Origin: Mya arenaria
Taxonomy: Eukaryota > Mollusca > Bivalvia > Myida > Myidae
Assembly (NCBI RefSeq): GCF_026914265.1
Contig: NC_069122.1
Location: 41,178,125-41,242,124 of the forward strand
Direction of reading: 5' to 3'
Length of the DNA stretch: 64,000 bases
Shown: in pieces, positions 49,401 to 59,221 of the stretch
Layout of the letters: each line of letters opens with the position of its first letter
Numbering within the stretch: the stretch's first letter is position 1
Position numbers and translations under genes: made by a program
Notes under the pieces: generated by a model
What the model was told of the DNA's origin: nothing
The model's database searches: none
What the model saw: the letters and a program-made list of their open reading frames with translations, nothing else

Positions 49401-52400
49401 GTTATCGTCATATTTTATAAAGCATTAGTTTAATCGTATTTTTATTGTATATAATATTCGCACGTCATATAAGTCATTTCATCATATGATATAGAGGATA
49501 TTTGTTTATTTTAGTGGAAGATCGTATTTTATTTCACGAGTGTCATAGCAAAACATATTTTTACGAGTGGCGAAGCCACGAGTGAAAATATAGTTTTTTT
49601 ATGATCACGAGTGAAATTAAATACGATCTTACACTGAAATTAACACATTTTCTGTTTCTTTTATGCTTATTTTCGGAGTTGTATTTGTTTTTATGCCCTC
49701 GAAGGTGGGCATATTAAAATCGCACCGTCCGTCCGTCTGTCCGTCCGTCCGTCCGTCCGTCCGCCCTTCCGTCCGCCCGTGTCTCCGGCCCAATAACTAT
49801 CAGTATAATTATTAGTGCACATATGTGCCAAAAAATAATGAAAACACTTTTTATTTTAAGATGGGCATGAATACATAACTAAATTACTACGCCGCTATTT
49901 AAAGAATGGAAATTTGGAAGGTCAAATGTGTTAGCAAAACAAATGTGGATACTCATTGGATTTTAACCATTCTTCTTAGTTTAAAACTGCATGTACGCGT
50001 GTTTTTATAGTAAGTTAATATTAAGTCATCTTACTGTCAGAGACCAGTCTGTTACGCTTTAAAATGTTTGTTTTCCAGATAAAGAGTAAATACCACGCTA
50101 GTTTGTTGACACATTTTGAGGTGTGGGTGGGGTAAAAAATATCGGATCTATCTGCAAATTGTTGTGTGAATTCTCCAGGAAGCTCATTTTACGTACTACA
50201 ACGGTTAACAGTTCAAAATACATTTGAACGATGATATAAAAATTTATTTATGTTCGAACAGTTGTTTCTGTCTGTAATTTGTTTGGTATGAAAGCAAATG
50301 CTCGAACATTCAGCTTCAAAGATCAGTAAAATGTTTGATAAACGGGATAACCGGTAAGTTGTTAATTTCCAATTATATATTTATTTCAATTTATAAAACA
50401 TTTGTTTATTATTTAAAAAAAAAAAATGACATAATTTACTGAAGTCAAGTGTTCTGTTTTGATCAAGGCAAGTACATGTAACAACAAAGGAATTTAAAAG
50501 TAATTCTAAAAGTTGATATTTTCACTCCTTATTTTGCAGTGAAAATATTAAATTGATATTTTCACTGTTGTTATTTCACTGTTAAAACCCCATATTTCAT
50601 CGTAAAGCATGAAAGAAATAATTATACAATTGGGTTGGGCCACAAGTTATAACAACATTAGAAAATGGCCCTCCCCGCAATTTATAAAGCATTAAATTTG
50701 GTCATAAAAATGTCACAAGTCATTTTATACATATCACAATTTATATATTCACATGTAGCATGGTCAATCAATCCCAAAGTATAAAATAAAAATAACAACA
50801 ATAATAATATAAATAATTATTATAATGATAATGATAATAATTGTCATTTAATGCCAGCAATCTTTAAGTTTGCCAAAGCTCAAAACCGTCCAAAAATAGC
50901 ATAAAACTTTGTTCACATATGACATGAAACAAACGGTCCATAAATCTGTATTAATGTTGATACTTGTATAGTTATGTCTCTTAATTATATACAGCTACTA
51001 CATACAAGTGAATCAGCAATGGGGATCGGGCAATGGCACTCTTGTAATTGTTTGACATATATCATAACATCATTGAGATGTTGTCAATCATATTCGGCAC
51101 AATGCCGGACGTTTTCTCCAGTGTCCATATTAACCAGACCGACAGTATTATGTTATATTGTGACAGGCTCAAAAAGTGGTCATACACAATTGGCACATAG
51201 AGGAGAGTTGTTTAAGTGCTCCAAATAACAATACTTCAACATCATTATTTTATATCATGAGGGGCTTGAGAGGTAGTCAAAACTTCCACTCATGCTTGAC
51301 GTTTGTTACAGCGCCCTGACTTACTGGACTTAAGCATATTTTTCTTATATCATGACAAACTCGACCACAATCAACACATGTCAGACATGTGTTCCAATAT
51401 TTGTAAAGAGTTTATTCATATATCGCGCTTAATAACTATAAATATGGTATGCGTCCTATTTACAGGCTCGAAAAGTGGTCAACCACATTCGGCACATGCC
51501 GGACATTTCTTCCGCCGCATTAACTGACCAGGACACAACCGAATGCATAGATAACCTGTACGCTCTACTGAATGAGCCAGGGCTAAAGATTCGACCAGAA
51601 GCGATACAGGCACGGACACAGTTGGACGAGGTAATCTTTCAGACACTATATCTTTAATCTAATAAATTACGGGTACTAAATTGTTTTAGGGCTTCGCAAC
51701 ACTCCAACGTTTTGGATTGTCTGACAAAATAGAAACATCTTACGATGAAATAACAATACATCAAGCATACATAGTACATGCACGTATATATGACATTGAC
51801 ATCTGGTATTTGTAAATGCACTAACAGAAAACCTATATTCTGTCATGAACATTCATGTTCCTTACGTTTGCACGCATTCATCACTGTGCATTAGTCTTTG
51901 ATCAAATAGCGTGCATTTACAAACACAAATTATAAATGACTGTTTGACAAACAGAGACTGAACCCAACATGTAAGGTAAACTTATTTGTTTTAGCTGAAG
52001 ACATTGAAAGATGGGAATGTATACTATAGTATTTGCCAGAAGTTACATGATGAATTCGAACAGAAACTTACCGACATTGAACGAAAACTACATGCAAATG
52101 AAATTGATACAGAACGCGCTAAAGAAAGTATACACTCTCTAAGCCAACAATTTCTGAAGGATCGGGAAGAAGTGTTGCGATCATTTGAGAGAATTTCTAA
52201 CGATGCAAAGCAAGATTTAACAAGGACTAAAAACAGCATTCTTTTGTCGATTGAAGAAGAGAGAAGAAGTTTCAAAGAGAATATAACGTCTTTGGAAAAA
52301 AGGACAGTACAACGAATTGAACAGTATGTAACAGATTGTAAAAGAGCGCTTGAGATACATGCCACAGAAAAGCAGAAACGGGCCACAGAACGCATTGAAC

Positions 52401-52516
52401 AATCTTTTACAGATGGTCAAAGAAAGTTTGATATACATTCTTGCACACCGGACGTGTGTTTCCGGTCATGTGACCAGTGCTGGAAAAAAACCCGTCTTAC
52501 ACCTAATGTAAGATGA
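46414..52516 (+). CDS. CXorf38-like gene with coiled coil (gene span, partly inferred)
   Basis: Four exons are proposed: 46414-46438, 48872-49345, 51466-51630 and 51995-52516. All junctions are phase-compatible (1, 0, 0). The joined product would carry the CXorf38-type domain over roughly residues 20-220 and a long Glu/Lys/Arg-rich coiled coil after that. The family's function is poorly known. An RX4H motif (RKVVNH) at the start of exon 3 corresponds to the HEPN-like RNxxxH seen in vertebrate CXorf38; a HEPN nuclease role is inference. Exon 1 is the weakest part: translation could instead start at the ATG at 48884. The 3' end may be damaged, because the last exon runs into repeat-like sequence with a stop. 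Confidence 0.6.
47204..47707. other. No supported feature
   Basis: AT-rich intronic-looking sequence between block B and a hairpin element. Short frames overlap on both strands and show no domain. Confidence 0.4.
47708..47799. mobile_element. Short palindromic hairpin element
   Basis: CTTGCGGGATTAATGTCATT-ATCGG is mirrored by CCGATAATGACATCAATCCC-GCAA around a loop of about 35 bases. Confidence 0.78.
47895..48415. repeat. Three diverged tandem units of about 170-175 bp
   Basis: Each unit has ATGTTAAATAT or ATGTTTCATATCTAGGA, then AGATATAAGTCAATTTGA, then ATATTTTGAACACAATCAAA and TTTGTGCTTTCG. It lies in the proposed first intron of the CXorf38-like gene. Confidence 0.82.
48872..49345 (+). 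CDS. CXorf38-like domain exon
   Basis: The frame contains NWLKQWRAVCVTREALLPIV, then two Cys pairs (CTTC and a later CPYH), then SPWEIAKVFMPSGY and DFNGIAAFIINCKHF. This order (NW...REAL, WE-AK-FMP, D-----I-NC-HF) matches the conserved blocks of CXorf38-type proteins, where WEVAKAFMP and INSCDHF occur at corresponding places. The exon ends at GAAAAG with donor GTAAGT in phase 0. The start at 48872 assumes splicing from 46438; a local start at 48884 (MSKLID) is the alternative. Confidence 0.78.
49502..49643. mobile_element. Palindromic MITE in an intron
   Basis: AAGATCGTATTTTATTTCAC-GAGTG and CACGAGTGAAATTAAATACG-ATCTT form arms. A smaller palindrome, CGAGTGGCGAAGCCACGAG-TG, is in the centre. 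Confidence 0.78.
49696..49785. repeat. (GTCC)n microsatellite with GGTGGGCATATT lead
   Basis: GCCCTCGAAGGTGGGCATAT precedes a run of CCGTCCGTCCGTCCG with interruptions. Confidence 0.9.
50350..51050. other. Intronic AT-rich sequence, no supported feature
   Basis: A-rich and AAT-rich tracts (50410, 50790-50840) and repeated TTGATATTTTCACT (50514-50570). No exon was recognised. Confidence 0.45.
51070..51400 (+). pseudogene. At least three decayed copies of the RX4H exon
   Basis: Segments near 51078-51141, 51160-51222 and 51362-51396 align by eye to the start of the exon at 51466. Shared strings include ATTCGGCACA-ATGCCGGACG (first), GACAGGCTCAAAAAGTGGTC followed by GGCACAT (second) and CAACACATGTCAGACATGTG (third). 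The second keeps the splice acceptor and reads AQKVVIH where the intact exon has ARKVVNH, so the arginine is lost. None keeps an open frame across the exon. Confidence 0.65.
51466..51630 (+). CDS. CXorf38-like gene, RX4H (HEPN-like) exon
   Basis: The acceptor CTATTTACAG precedes GCTCGAAAAGTGGTCAACCA. The frame begins ARKVVNHIRHMPDISS and ends RPEAIQARTQLDE before the donor GTAATC, 55 codons, phase 0 to phase 0. R-KVVN-H has the RX4H spacing of HEPN nucleases and lies where vertebrate CXorf38 has RNEIMH. The rest (ECIDNLYALLNE) matches the amphipathic helix that follows in that family. The second motif position is K, not the usual polar N. Confidence 0.75.
51660..51990. other. Intron, nothing further seen
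   Basis: AT-rich sequence between two phase-0 exons. No repeat ends recognised. Confidence 0.5.
51995..52516 (+). CDS. CXorf38-like gene, coiled-coil exon
   Basis: The acceptor TTGTTTTAG precedes CTGAAGACATTGAAAGATGG (LKTLKDGNVYY) in phase 0. About 145 codons follow, rich in Glu, Lys, Arg, Ser and Gln with heptad-like spacing (KLTDIERKLHANEIDTERAK, DREEVLRSFERISN), so a coiled coil is expected. Two related segments (VQRIEQYVTDCKRALEIHAT and ATERIEQSFTDGQRKFDIHS) look like an internal duplication. From about 52440 the composition changes to Cys/Lys-rich and a stop follows at 52516. A phase-0 donor, AAT-GTAAGA, lies at 52507. Confidence 0.68.
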   Translation: MKTLKDGNVYYSICQKLHDEFEQKLTDIERKLHANEIDTERAKESIHSLSQQFLKDREEVLRSFERISNDAKQDLTRTKNSILLSIEEERRSFKENITSLEKRTVQRIEQYVTDCKRALEIHATEKQKRATERIEQSFTDGQRKFDIHSCTPDVCFRSCDQCWKKTRLTPNVR

Positions 52517-52960
52517 GTCACGCGCCACAACGCGCCACAACGCGCCACTTCTTATATCTTTTATTGAATGGTTTATGAAAAGTTTATTGTGCCATTTCAA
52601 TGAAGCGCAATCAAATGTATAAGTTTGCAAGAATTTTGATTAAAAATAAAATTAAGTAATCGTAAAAAGGCGATTTTTAGAGGAACTATTCATGTAAATA
52701 TAGTGATTAAAAATACTGCGCTTTATGACATCAGTAAACGACAACGTCACTCGTGCCTTTTGGTGAAATGTACAAAAGTGCGTTTTCTACGTCAATTTTT
52801 CCACAAATTGATAATTTGAGATTATGCAAGAAAAAATATCAATCATGTTTTTCCGGTCCGGATTGAAAAATCGACCCTCTTACACGCTGCGTGGCCGATA
52901 ACTCGGCAAGCCCCGTTACCGGCTTACGCGCGTGTCCTCGGGTTGTATTTTTTTTATCTG
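52437..52960. repeat. Repeat-like sequence truncating the coiled-coil frame
   Basis: GTGTTTCCGGTCATGTGACC, AAAAACCCGTCTTACACC, three ACGCGCCACA units (52519-52547) and TTTTTCCGGTCC...CTCTTACACGCTGCGTGGCC suggest a dispersed repeat with facing ends. Boundaries are uncertain. It coincides with the abrupt change in the coiled-coil reading frame. Confidence 0.4.
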
Positions 52961-53444
52961 TACAGGGAACACATGATAGATACTTATAAACGTGCACGAT
53001 TAATTTGAACATAACGCTATTTCATTAAATGTGAAAAGGAGGTTGTGAACAAAAACGTACGATTTGCGTAGTACGTGAAACGTTTTTGTTGTTTGTTGAG
53101 GTTGTGTAATTAAATTTCAAGGACAGTGTCATTTTTCGTTTCCAAAAAGCTTTTTAACCATTAAATGTCGTCCAAATTGTACAAGAAGTATGGTTTATTG
53201 TCTGCATTATTAGACTCAAACTAATTACCAGGTAGAAGTAATTAAACTCGCTCACAAATTGTGTTGACAGAAACTACTTTTTGTAGAAATTAATTCGCGT
53301 TGCAACCACAAGTACGTGAAAGTATTGCAAAAAAAAACAACATAAATAATAGACCACCGTGTGCTTTTTTATTATTTTATGACAAATTATTTTGAATTCT
53401 ATGGCGTAATAACATTATTCTGAGTTTAATATTGTATATTTTTT
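52961..53444. other. No supported feature
   Basis: AT-rich. One imperfect hairpin of ACAAAAACGT/ACGTTTTTGT near 53047-53093. Confidence 0.4.
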
Positions 53445-53819
53445 AAAGTGACACTCTTATTCAAAATCAATACATACACATGTAAAACAAAACATCAATT
53501 TTGACTGATAAACCTTTAACTTCATACTGAATAATGCATTTACGGAAAATATTATTTACTGATAACAAGATTGTAACCTCGCATTTAATAGCAGAAAGCG
53601 CAATGATATTAAATGATTGGTGAACGCTAAAAGATTTACTGTAGTCTCCTGTAGTCTCATAAGGTAGAAGTACCGTGTTTTATACTGATTTCTTTCAAAT
53701 TCAAATCGGTATCCTTCATAAGAACAATTGTTTTAAATATTTATTCATCCTTTTAGGAATATTAAAACAATATTATTAATAGTGGTAAATCTTATCTGGG
53801 AGTAAGAGTGCATCTTTAA
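53445..53819. mobile_element. TTAA-flanked MITE, AGTGACACTC family, copy 1
   Basis: TTAA-AGTGACACTCTTATTC at the left and GAGTAAGAGTGCATCT-TTAA at the right are inverted. A second copy runs off the window end at 63798. Confidence 0.8.
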
Positions 53820-54339
53820 CGAGCTTCAGAATGTTAATAAGTGGTCGATGTGAGTGCACACCCAAAACCTCAATTTTTAACTTTCGGTGGAATGTTAAAA
53901 TATATATATATATATCAAGTAAAGGGGGCCAATTATTTGTGAACCAATGAGAATCGAGTCTTGTTAAACAAATCTGGTACTCTGCCTCTTTAGGGTCTGT
54001 GACGCTTGAAAGACAATTTAGTAATTTTTCAATAAGTCGATAAAATTACTCCTTTGGCGAATATCCCATCAACCGGTGAGGATAAAAAACCTTTGGCTTC
54101 AAAACTTCACCTTTGGGGTGTGACGGGTCAAGTCGTAATGTAGCCATTATAGGACGCGGGCAGACCTTTATCAACATACGATAATCTTTCTTTGGGTCTT
54201 AATTTAACTTTATATCATTATGCGATTGATATCAACATCAAACATTCACATATCAATGGTTCGAATAACTCTCTGATTTTGAACACTCTACCGGGAATAG
54301 AAACCCATACTTTTGTGTGTGGGTTTTTTTAAAGCTCGA
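53820..54339. other. No supported feature
   Basis: AT-rich sequence. No CTBS N-terminal exon, and in particular no DxxDxDxE-coding stretch, was found here. Confidence 0.45.
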
Positions 54340-54535
54340 TCGGCCCTAATGGCACATGATGGCATGGATAGAACATGTGACCTAGTGGTTAGCGCACTCG
54401 CTTCTGACCTAGGCGACCCGGGTTCGGATCCCGACAAGCCGGACAAGGGTTTCCTCCGGGTACTCCGGTTTCCCCCACAACACAAGACCACACTCTCGCG
54501 TAAAATCGTGCCAACGAGAGTGATTAATATAATGT
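54340..54535 (+). mobile_element. tRNA-derived SINE, plus strand
   Basis: The head has TAGTGGTTAGCGCACTCGCT and the B box GGGTTCGGATCC. A central domain follows with TCCTCCGGGTACTCCGGTTT and CCCCCACAACACAAGACCAC, then ACTCTCGCG...CCAACGAGAGTG. It is shared with the copy at 59855-60050. The central domain resembles that of MetaSINE-type elements (from memory, not checked). Confidence 0.85.
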
Positions 54536-54812
54536 TGTAATATCTTGTTTCACAATTGTTGTAAAATACATAAGTTTAGATTTAAACATTATACTTGCGA
54601 GTGCATTTTTTGGACAGACCCGCCAAGTACATATAATTGCGAGTGCATTTCGGATCGACCCGCAAAGAATACATACTTGCGAGTGCATTCTATTGGACCG
54701 ACCCGCCAAGTATATATATTTGCGGGTGATTGTTTTACCAACATCATTTTCGATGGCCAACGATATAAAGTAAACAATCTAGTTAACAGCTTAACATTAT
54801 TAATTTCCATAG

Positions 54813-54984
54813 GTTTCCGTGGACGTGGCCTGGGGCGCCCAGGGCGTGGATGAGCGTAGCTATGACAATCAGGGGCTGGCGGCGGCGGCCGACTTCCTGT
54901 TTATTATGGCGTATGACATGCAGAGCCAGATCCGGGGACCGTGTGTCGCTGGACCTAACAGCCCTTTTCCGCGAGTCATGGAAG
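54813..54984 (+). CDS. CTBS: CTBS-like exon A (beta-6 region)
   Basis: Acceptor AATTTCCATAG, then VSVDVAWGAQGVDERSYDNQ and ADFLFIMAYDMQSQIRGPCV. The exon ends ...ATGGAAG with donor GTATGG, phase 1. AYD is the conserved GH18 substrate-binding segment. It begins in phase 0, where vertebrate CTBS reads VTFDVAW. Confidence 0.88.
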
Positions 54985-57900
54985 GTATGGTATTGTGTTA
55001 CGGGGCAAAGGATAGTTGCTTATTTATTTCGAGCTTTGCTAGGGATCGCAAATTGACTCAACTTCGTCTTTTAAGAATAATCCCCGAAAACAGAGTTGCT
55101 TTTGAAAGCGGACTCTTAACGCATCCCACATGAACCTTTATCAACTAAATAAAATTTCTATGACTTATAAAATATATTTTTTAAACATAATGCATATACA
55201 TATATGAATTCATGTCGACAAATAACGAATGACGTGTTTTTGCAGGTGTACAAAGCTACCTGAATGCTAGTATCTCCCCAGACAGGCTAGTTCTGGGTCT
55301 GCCCTGGTACGGCTACAACTACTCTTGCCTCGCCTTGTCAAAGGTAAGTAATGAAAGTATACAGCCAGGGTTGTTCTTAATATATCGTCCCGCATTATAC
55401 AATACAGATACGAGTTTAGATGTATACAGCCAGTGTTGTTCTTAATATATCGTCCCGCATTATACAATACAGATACGAGTTTAGATGTATACAGCCGGGG
55501 TTGTTCTTAATATATCGTCCCGCATTATACAATACAGATACGAGTTTAGATGTATACAGCCGGTGTTAATATATCGTCCCGCATTATACAATACAGATAC
55601 GAGTTTAGATGTATACAGCCGGTGTTGTTCTTAATATATCGTCACGCATTATACAATACAGATACGAGTTTAGATGTATACAGCCAGTGTTAATATATCG
55701 TCCCGCATTATACAATACAGATACGAGTTTAGATGTATACAGCCAGTGTTAATATATCGTCCCGCATTATACAATACAGATACGAGTTTAGATGTATACA
55801 GCCAGTGTTAATATATCGTCCCGCATTATACAATACAGATACGAGTTTAGATGTATACAGCCGGTGTTAATATATCGTCCCGCATTATACAATACAGATA
55901 CGAGTTTAGATGTATACAGCCAGTGTTGTTCTTAATATATCGTCCCGCATTATACAATACAGATACGAGTTTAGATGTATACAGCCAGGGTTGTTCTTAA
56001 TATATCGTCCCGCATTATACAATACAGATACGAGTTTAGATGTATACAGCCAGGGTTGTTCTTAATATATCGTCCCGCATTATACAATACAGATACAAGT
56101 TTAGATGTATACAGCCAGGGTTGTTCTTAATATATCGTCCCGCATTATACAATACAGATACGAGTTTAGATGTATACAGCCGGGGTTGTTCTTAATATAT
56201 CGTCACGCATTATACAATACAGATACGAGTTTAGATGTATACAGCCGGTGTTAGTATATCGTCCCGCATTATACAATACAGATACGAGTTTAGATGTATA
56301 CAGCCGGTGTTAATATATCGTCCCGCATTATACAATACAGATACGAGTTTAGATGTATACAGCCAGGGTTGTTCTTAATATATCGTCCCGCATTATACAA
56401 TACAGATACGAGTTTAGATGTATACAGCCAGTGTTGTTCTTAATATATCGTCACGCATTATACAATACAGATACGAGTTTAGATGTATACAGCCAGTGTT
56501 GTTCTTAATATATCGTCCCGCATTATACAATACAGATACGAGTTTAGATGTATACAGCCAGTGTTGTTCTTAATATATCGTCCCGCATTATACAATACAG
56601 ATACGAGTTTAGATGTATACAGCCGGGGTTGTTCTTAATATATCGTCCCGAATTATACAATACAGATACGAGTTTAGATGTATACAGCCGGGGTTGTTCT
56701 TAATATATCGTCCCGCGTTATACAATACAGATACGAGTTTAGATGTATACAGCCAGTGTTGTTCTTAATATATCGTCCCGCATTATACAATACAGATACG
56801 AGTTTAGATGTATACAGCCGGGGTTGTTCTTAATATATCGTCCCGCATTATACAATACAGATACGAGTTTAGATGTATACAGCCAGTGTTGTTCTTAATA
56901 TATCGTCCCGCATTATACAATACAGATACGAGTTTAGATGTATACAGCCAGTGTTGTTCTTAATATATCGTCCCGCATTATACAATACAGATACGAGTTT
57001 AGATGTATACAGCCGGGGTTGTTCTTAATATATCGTCCCGCATTATACAATACAGATACGAGTTTAGATGTATACAGCCGGGGTTGTTCTTAATATATCG
57101 TCACGCATTATACAATAAAATAAGCAATGCCTAAATTGACCAATACAGATACGAGTTTAGATGTATACAGCCGGTGGTTGTGGTATAGTTCTATAGTTCC
57201 CATTTAATGATGGCGTATTCTTGACGACTGTTCAAACTCTTCGAGCCATATACAATCAAATAAACATTGCCTAAATAGACCAAAACAGTCTTTAGATGTT
57301 CTACTCTGATACGTGTGTCGATAAGATTATTTAATAGTATGTTCCATGGGCCCACGTGTAAGATAGGTACATCCTAACCCGAGCGTAGCGTGTTTTGCAG
57401 AAACAAGGTTTACCGAGTTTCGGCAAAACATCCTGTTCACGAGTTGGGATGAACTTATACGAAAACCCATTCTACCTCATGGTTGACGCATTTTCTCCCA
57501 CCTCAGCTAAACAAAATATAGTATATAAATTTGTTTTAATTTGATATTTTACATACGTGTTCTTTTTTATCTTTGCCCATGGTCTTGATAAAGATTACCA
57601 GCATGGCCAAATATTTGACTCTACTTATTTGGGTGGGAGAAGGCCCCCGTCTCTTGCGCTGATGGTGGTAGACTATCGTGGCCTGAATGGAAGAAGCGTG
57701 ATTTTAGACATGGAGTATTTAGTCCTACACAATTCATTCCAGGAAAACGAATGTTCCATCCGCGCCATCCCGTTCCGGGGCGTGTACTGTAGCGACGCGG
57801 CCGGAAATGAGATCAATTTCAACACCATTTCCAGTCTGCTCGAGTCGTCCACCTCCGGAAGACTCTGGGACGAGGAGTCACAGACACCATACTTTAACTA

Positions 57901-58852
57901 TCGTGTGAGGCTGTGTTCATTTCAGTATCGTCTTTGTCGTCATTGGCTATTACAATTACATCATTCAAATGAAACTTGGTACAAATGTTGCCAGAGACCA
58001 AACGTCCAGCAGGGCTACAACTCTGGTTTTAATAATTATCGAGTTATTCCCCTTGTTGCGACTAAAACACGGACGAGTGTTGGCGTTTGGTCCGAGGCGC
58101 TGAATTAGTGTGTATGCAGAAAGGGGAAGTTTTGTCATTGCCTGCCCTTTAGATTGCATCCAGTAGTTCTTGATCCACAGAGACTTGAAAGTATGATGCA
58201 GATCCCAACAGCTGCCCTGGCTTACTTTAAATAGTTGCCTGTGGTCTCAGTTGGGTAAATCTGTCTTGACCCTAAGAAAATAAAGAAATACAACATTTTA
58301 TGGGCTTCCACGTCGTGGGACACAATGCAACAATACAACTGCTAGTCATGTTTGTCGACGATATTTCAACATAATTATTTTGAAAGCTAAAAATCCACTA
58401 GGGTTATATAACTGACATTTAAAGTAAGCCAGGAGCAGCTCTTGGGATCTGCATCATACTTTCAGGTCTCTGTGACTAGATTTAGTGGCAGCAGCCTGAC
58501 TAAAACTCAAACCTTATTCAATTGAAATAAGACGGACGTTGGCGTAATACTGGTTTCAAGTTGGGTTAAATATTTCTTTTTATTTCCGTAGATGAACGGT
58601 CGCTCCCTTCAGGTCCGTTACGACGACCCGAAAAGTCTTAAAGTGAAATATCAGTACGCGATTGACGCTGGGCTGCGGGGAGTCGGGGTGTGGAACACGG
58701 AGGCACTGGCGTACAGCTCCCAACAGCCGCGCGACATCTGGGATGTCCACGAAATGTGGACCACGCTGCCTGACTTCCGGCAGAACCAACGCCAGCTAAA
58801 TAACCGAAAACACTTGCCTCGGCCTGACGGAAGCGATACTGTACAGGGGTAG
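54813..58852 (+). CDS. CTBS: Di-N-acetylchitobiase (GH18), C-terminal half, four exons
   Basis: Chitobiase is a lysosomal GH18 enzyme that splits the chitobiose core of N-linked glycans from the reducing end. Four exons (54813-54984, 55246-55343, 57743-57904, 58592-58852) join in matching phases (1, 0, 0) into about 230 codons. They align with the second half of vertebrate CTBS: DVAW, ADFLFIMAYDMQSQI (beta-6), LVLGLPWYGYNYSCL (beta-7), IPFRGVYCSDAAGN, SGRLWDEESQTPYFNY and LRGVGVWNTEAL (beta-8). The family is usually about 380 residues. The missing 150 or so would include the signal peptide and the DxxDxDxE catalytic loop, and no exon for them was found here. It may be a truncated duplicate, or its 5' exons may be distant. 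Confidence 0.88.
55246..55343 (+). CDS. CTBS: CTBS-like exon B (beta-7 region)
   Basis: Acceptor GTTTTTGCAG. The split Gly codon joins exon A, then VQSYLNASISPDRLVLGLPW and YGYNYSCLALSK. Donor GTAAGT, phase 0. Confidence 0.88.
55358..57118. repeat. 65/59-bp minisatellite filling a CTBS intron
   Basis: About 27 units of TGTATACAGCCAGTGTTGTT-CTTAATATATCGTCCCGCAT-TATACAATACAGATACGAGT-TTAGA. A shorter 59-base version lacks GTTCTT. Units vary at a few fixed sites (GCCAG/GCCGG, GTGTT/GGGTT, GTCCC/GTCAC). The first unit begins 14 bases after the exon B donor site. Confidence 0.97.
57119..57742. other. Remainder of the minisatellite-bearing intron
   Basis: One more degenerate partial unit (57143-57180), then unique AT-rich DNA up to the exon C acceptor. 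An open frame extends upstream of exon C from 57557 but has no CTBS similarity before the acceptor. Confidence 0.6.
57743..57904 (+). CDS. CTBS: CTBS-like exon C
   Basis: Acceptor AATTCATTCCAG, then ENECSIRAIPFRGVYCSDAA through LWDEESQTPYFNYR, donor GTGAGG, phase 0. It matches the CTBS segment with PFRG-PCSDAAGR and LWDKDQRAPYYNY. The cysteines pair in the vertebrate enzyme (family knowledge). Confidence 0.88.
58176..58474. mobile_element. MITE with about 55-bp inverted repeats in the last CTBS intron
   Basis: CACAGAGACTTGAAAGTATG-ATGCAGATCCCAACAGCTGC at the left recurs inverted as GCAGCTCTTGGGATCTGCAT-CATACTTTCAGGTCTCTGTG-type sequence at the right. Confidence 0.85.
58592..58852 (+). CDS. 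CTBS: CTBS-like terminal exon
   Basis: Acceptor TATTTCCGTAG, then MNGRSLQVRYDDPKSLKVKY, DAGLRGVGVWNTEALAYSSQ and DIWDVHEMWTTLP, stop at 58852. GVGVW carries the beta-8 Trp that floors the GH18 active site. The tail after TTLPDF is about 25 residues longer than the vertebrate end and is basic. Confidence 0.88.
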   Translation: MNGRSLQVRYDDPKSLKVKYQYAIDAGLRGVGVWNTEALAYSSQQPRDIWDVHEMWTTLPDFRQNQRQLNNRKHLPRPDGSDTVQG

Positions 58853-59221
58853 ACGGCGAAGTGATGGACGAAGTTCAGATCTGAAATGATGCGTATAAAC
58901 TTGTACACAATTATGAGTGATAGTTTTAATATTGTTGAAAGAAGAAATAGTGTATGGATTTCGGTGCCTTCTTCAAATAGATGTGTATGAAGAGTGAAGA
59001 CAATCATTATCGTATATCCGGTACACGATTGCGCCCTGGTTCATCATAAACTCTTTCTTCCATCGGAGTTGCAAACTGCCCTGTTTGTCAGGGGAGAAAA
59101 CTGCGTAAGGGATTGTGGATGCTGAGTTTGAAAACTAGTCACCATTAATATCGTCCTTGAGTACCATTATTACCTTTGTAATAACAGCAAACGCTAAGAG
59201 TGAAAAATGCATTCCTTGAGG

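Noticed and set aside
52024..52438. Minus-strand frames opposite the coiled-coil exon
   Set aside because: Ser/Cys/Phe-rich antisense shadows of a Glu/Lys-rich coding exon.
54221..54260. ATTGATATCAACATC read as a GH18 catalytic loop
   Set aside because: The frame gives IDINIKH, not the DG-N-D-E order, and no flanking CTBS similarity or splice sites exist.
57557..57742. Coding start of the open frame preceding CTBS exon C
   Set aside because: The CTBS similarity begins exactly at the acceptor at 57743. The upstream part has no similarity and the phase-0 acceptor fits the family.
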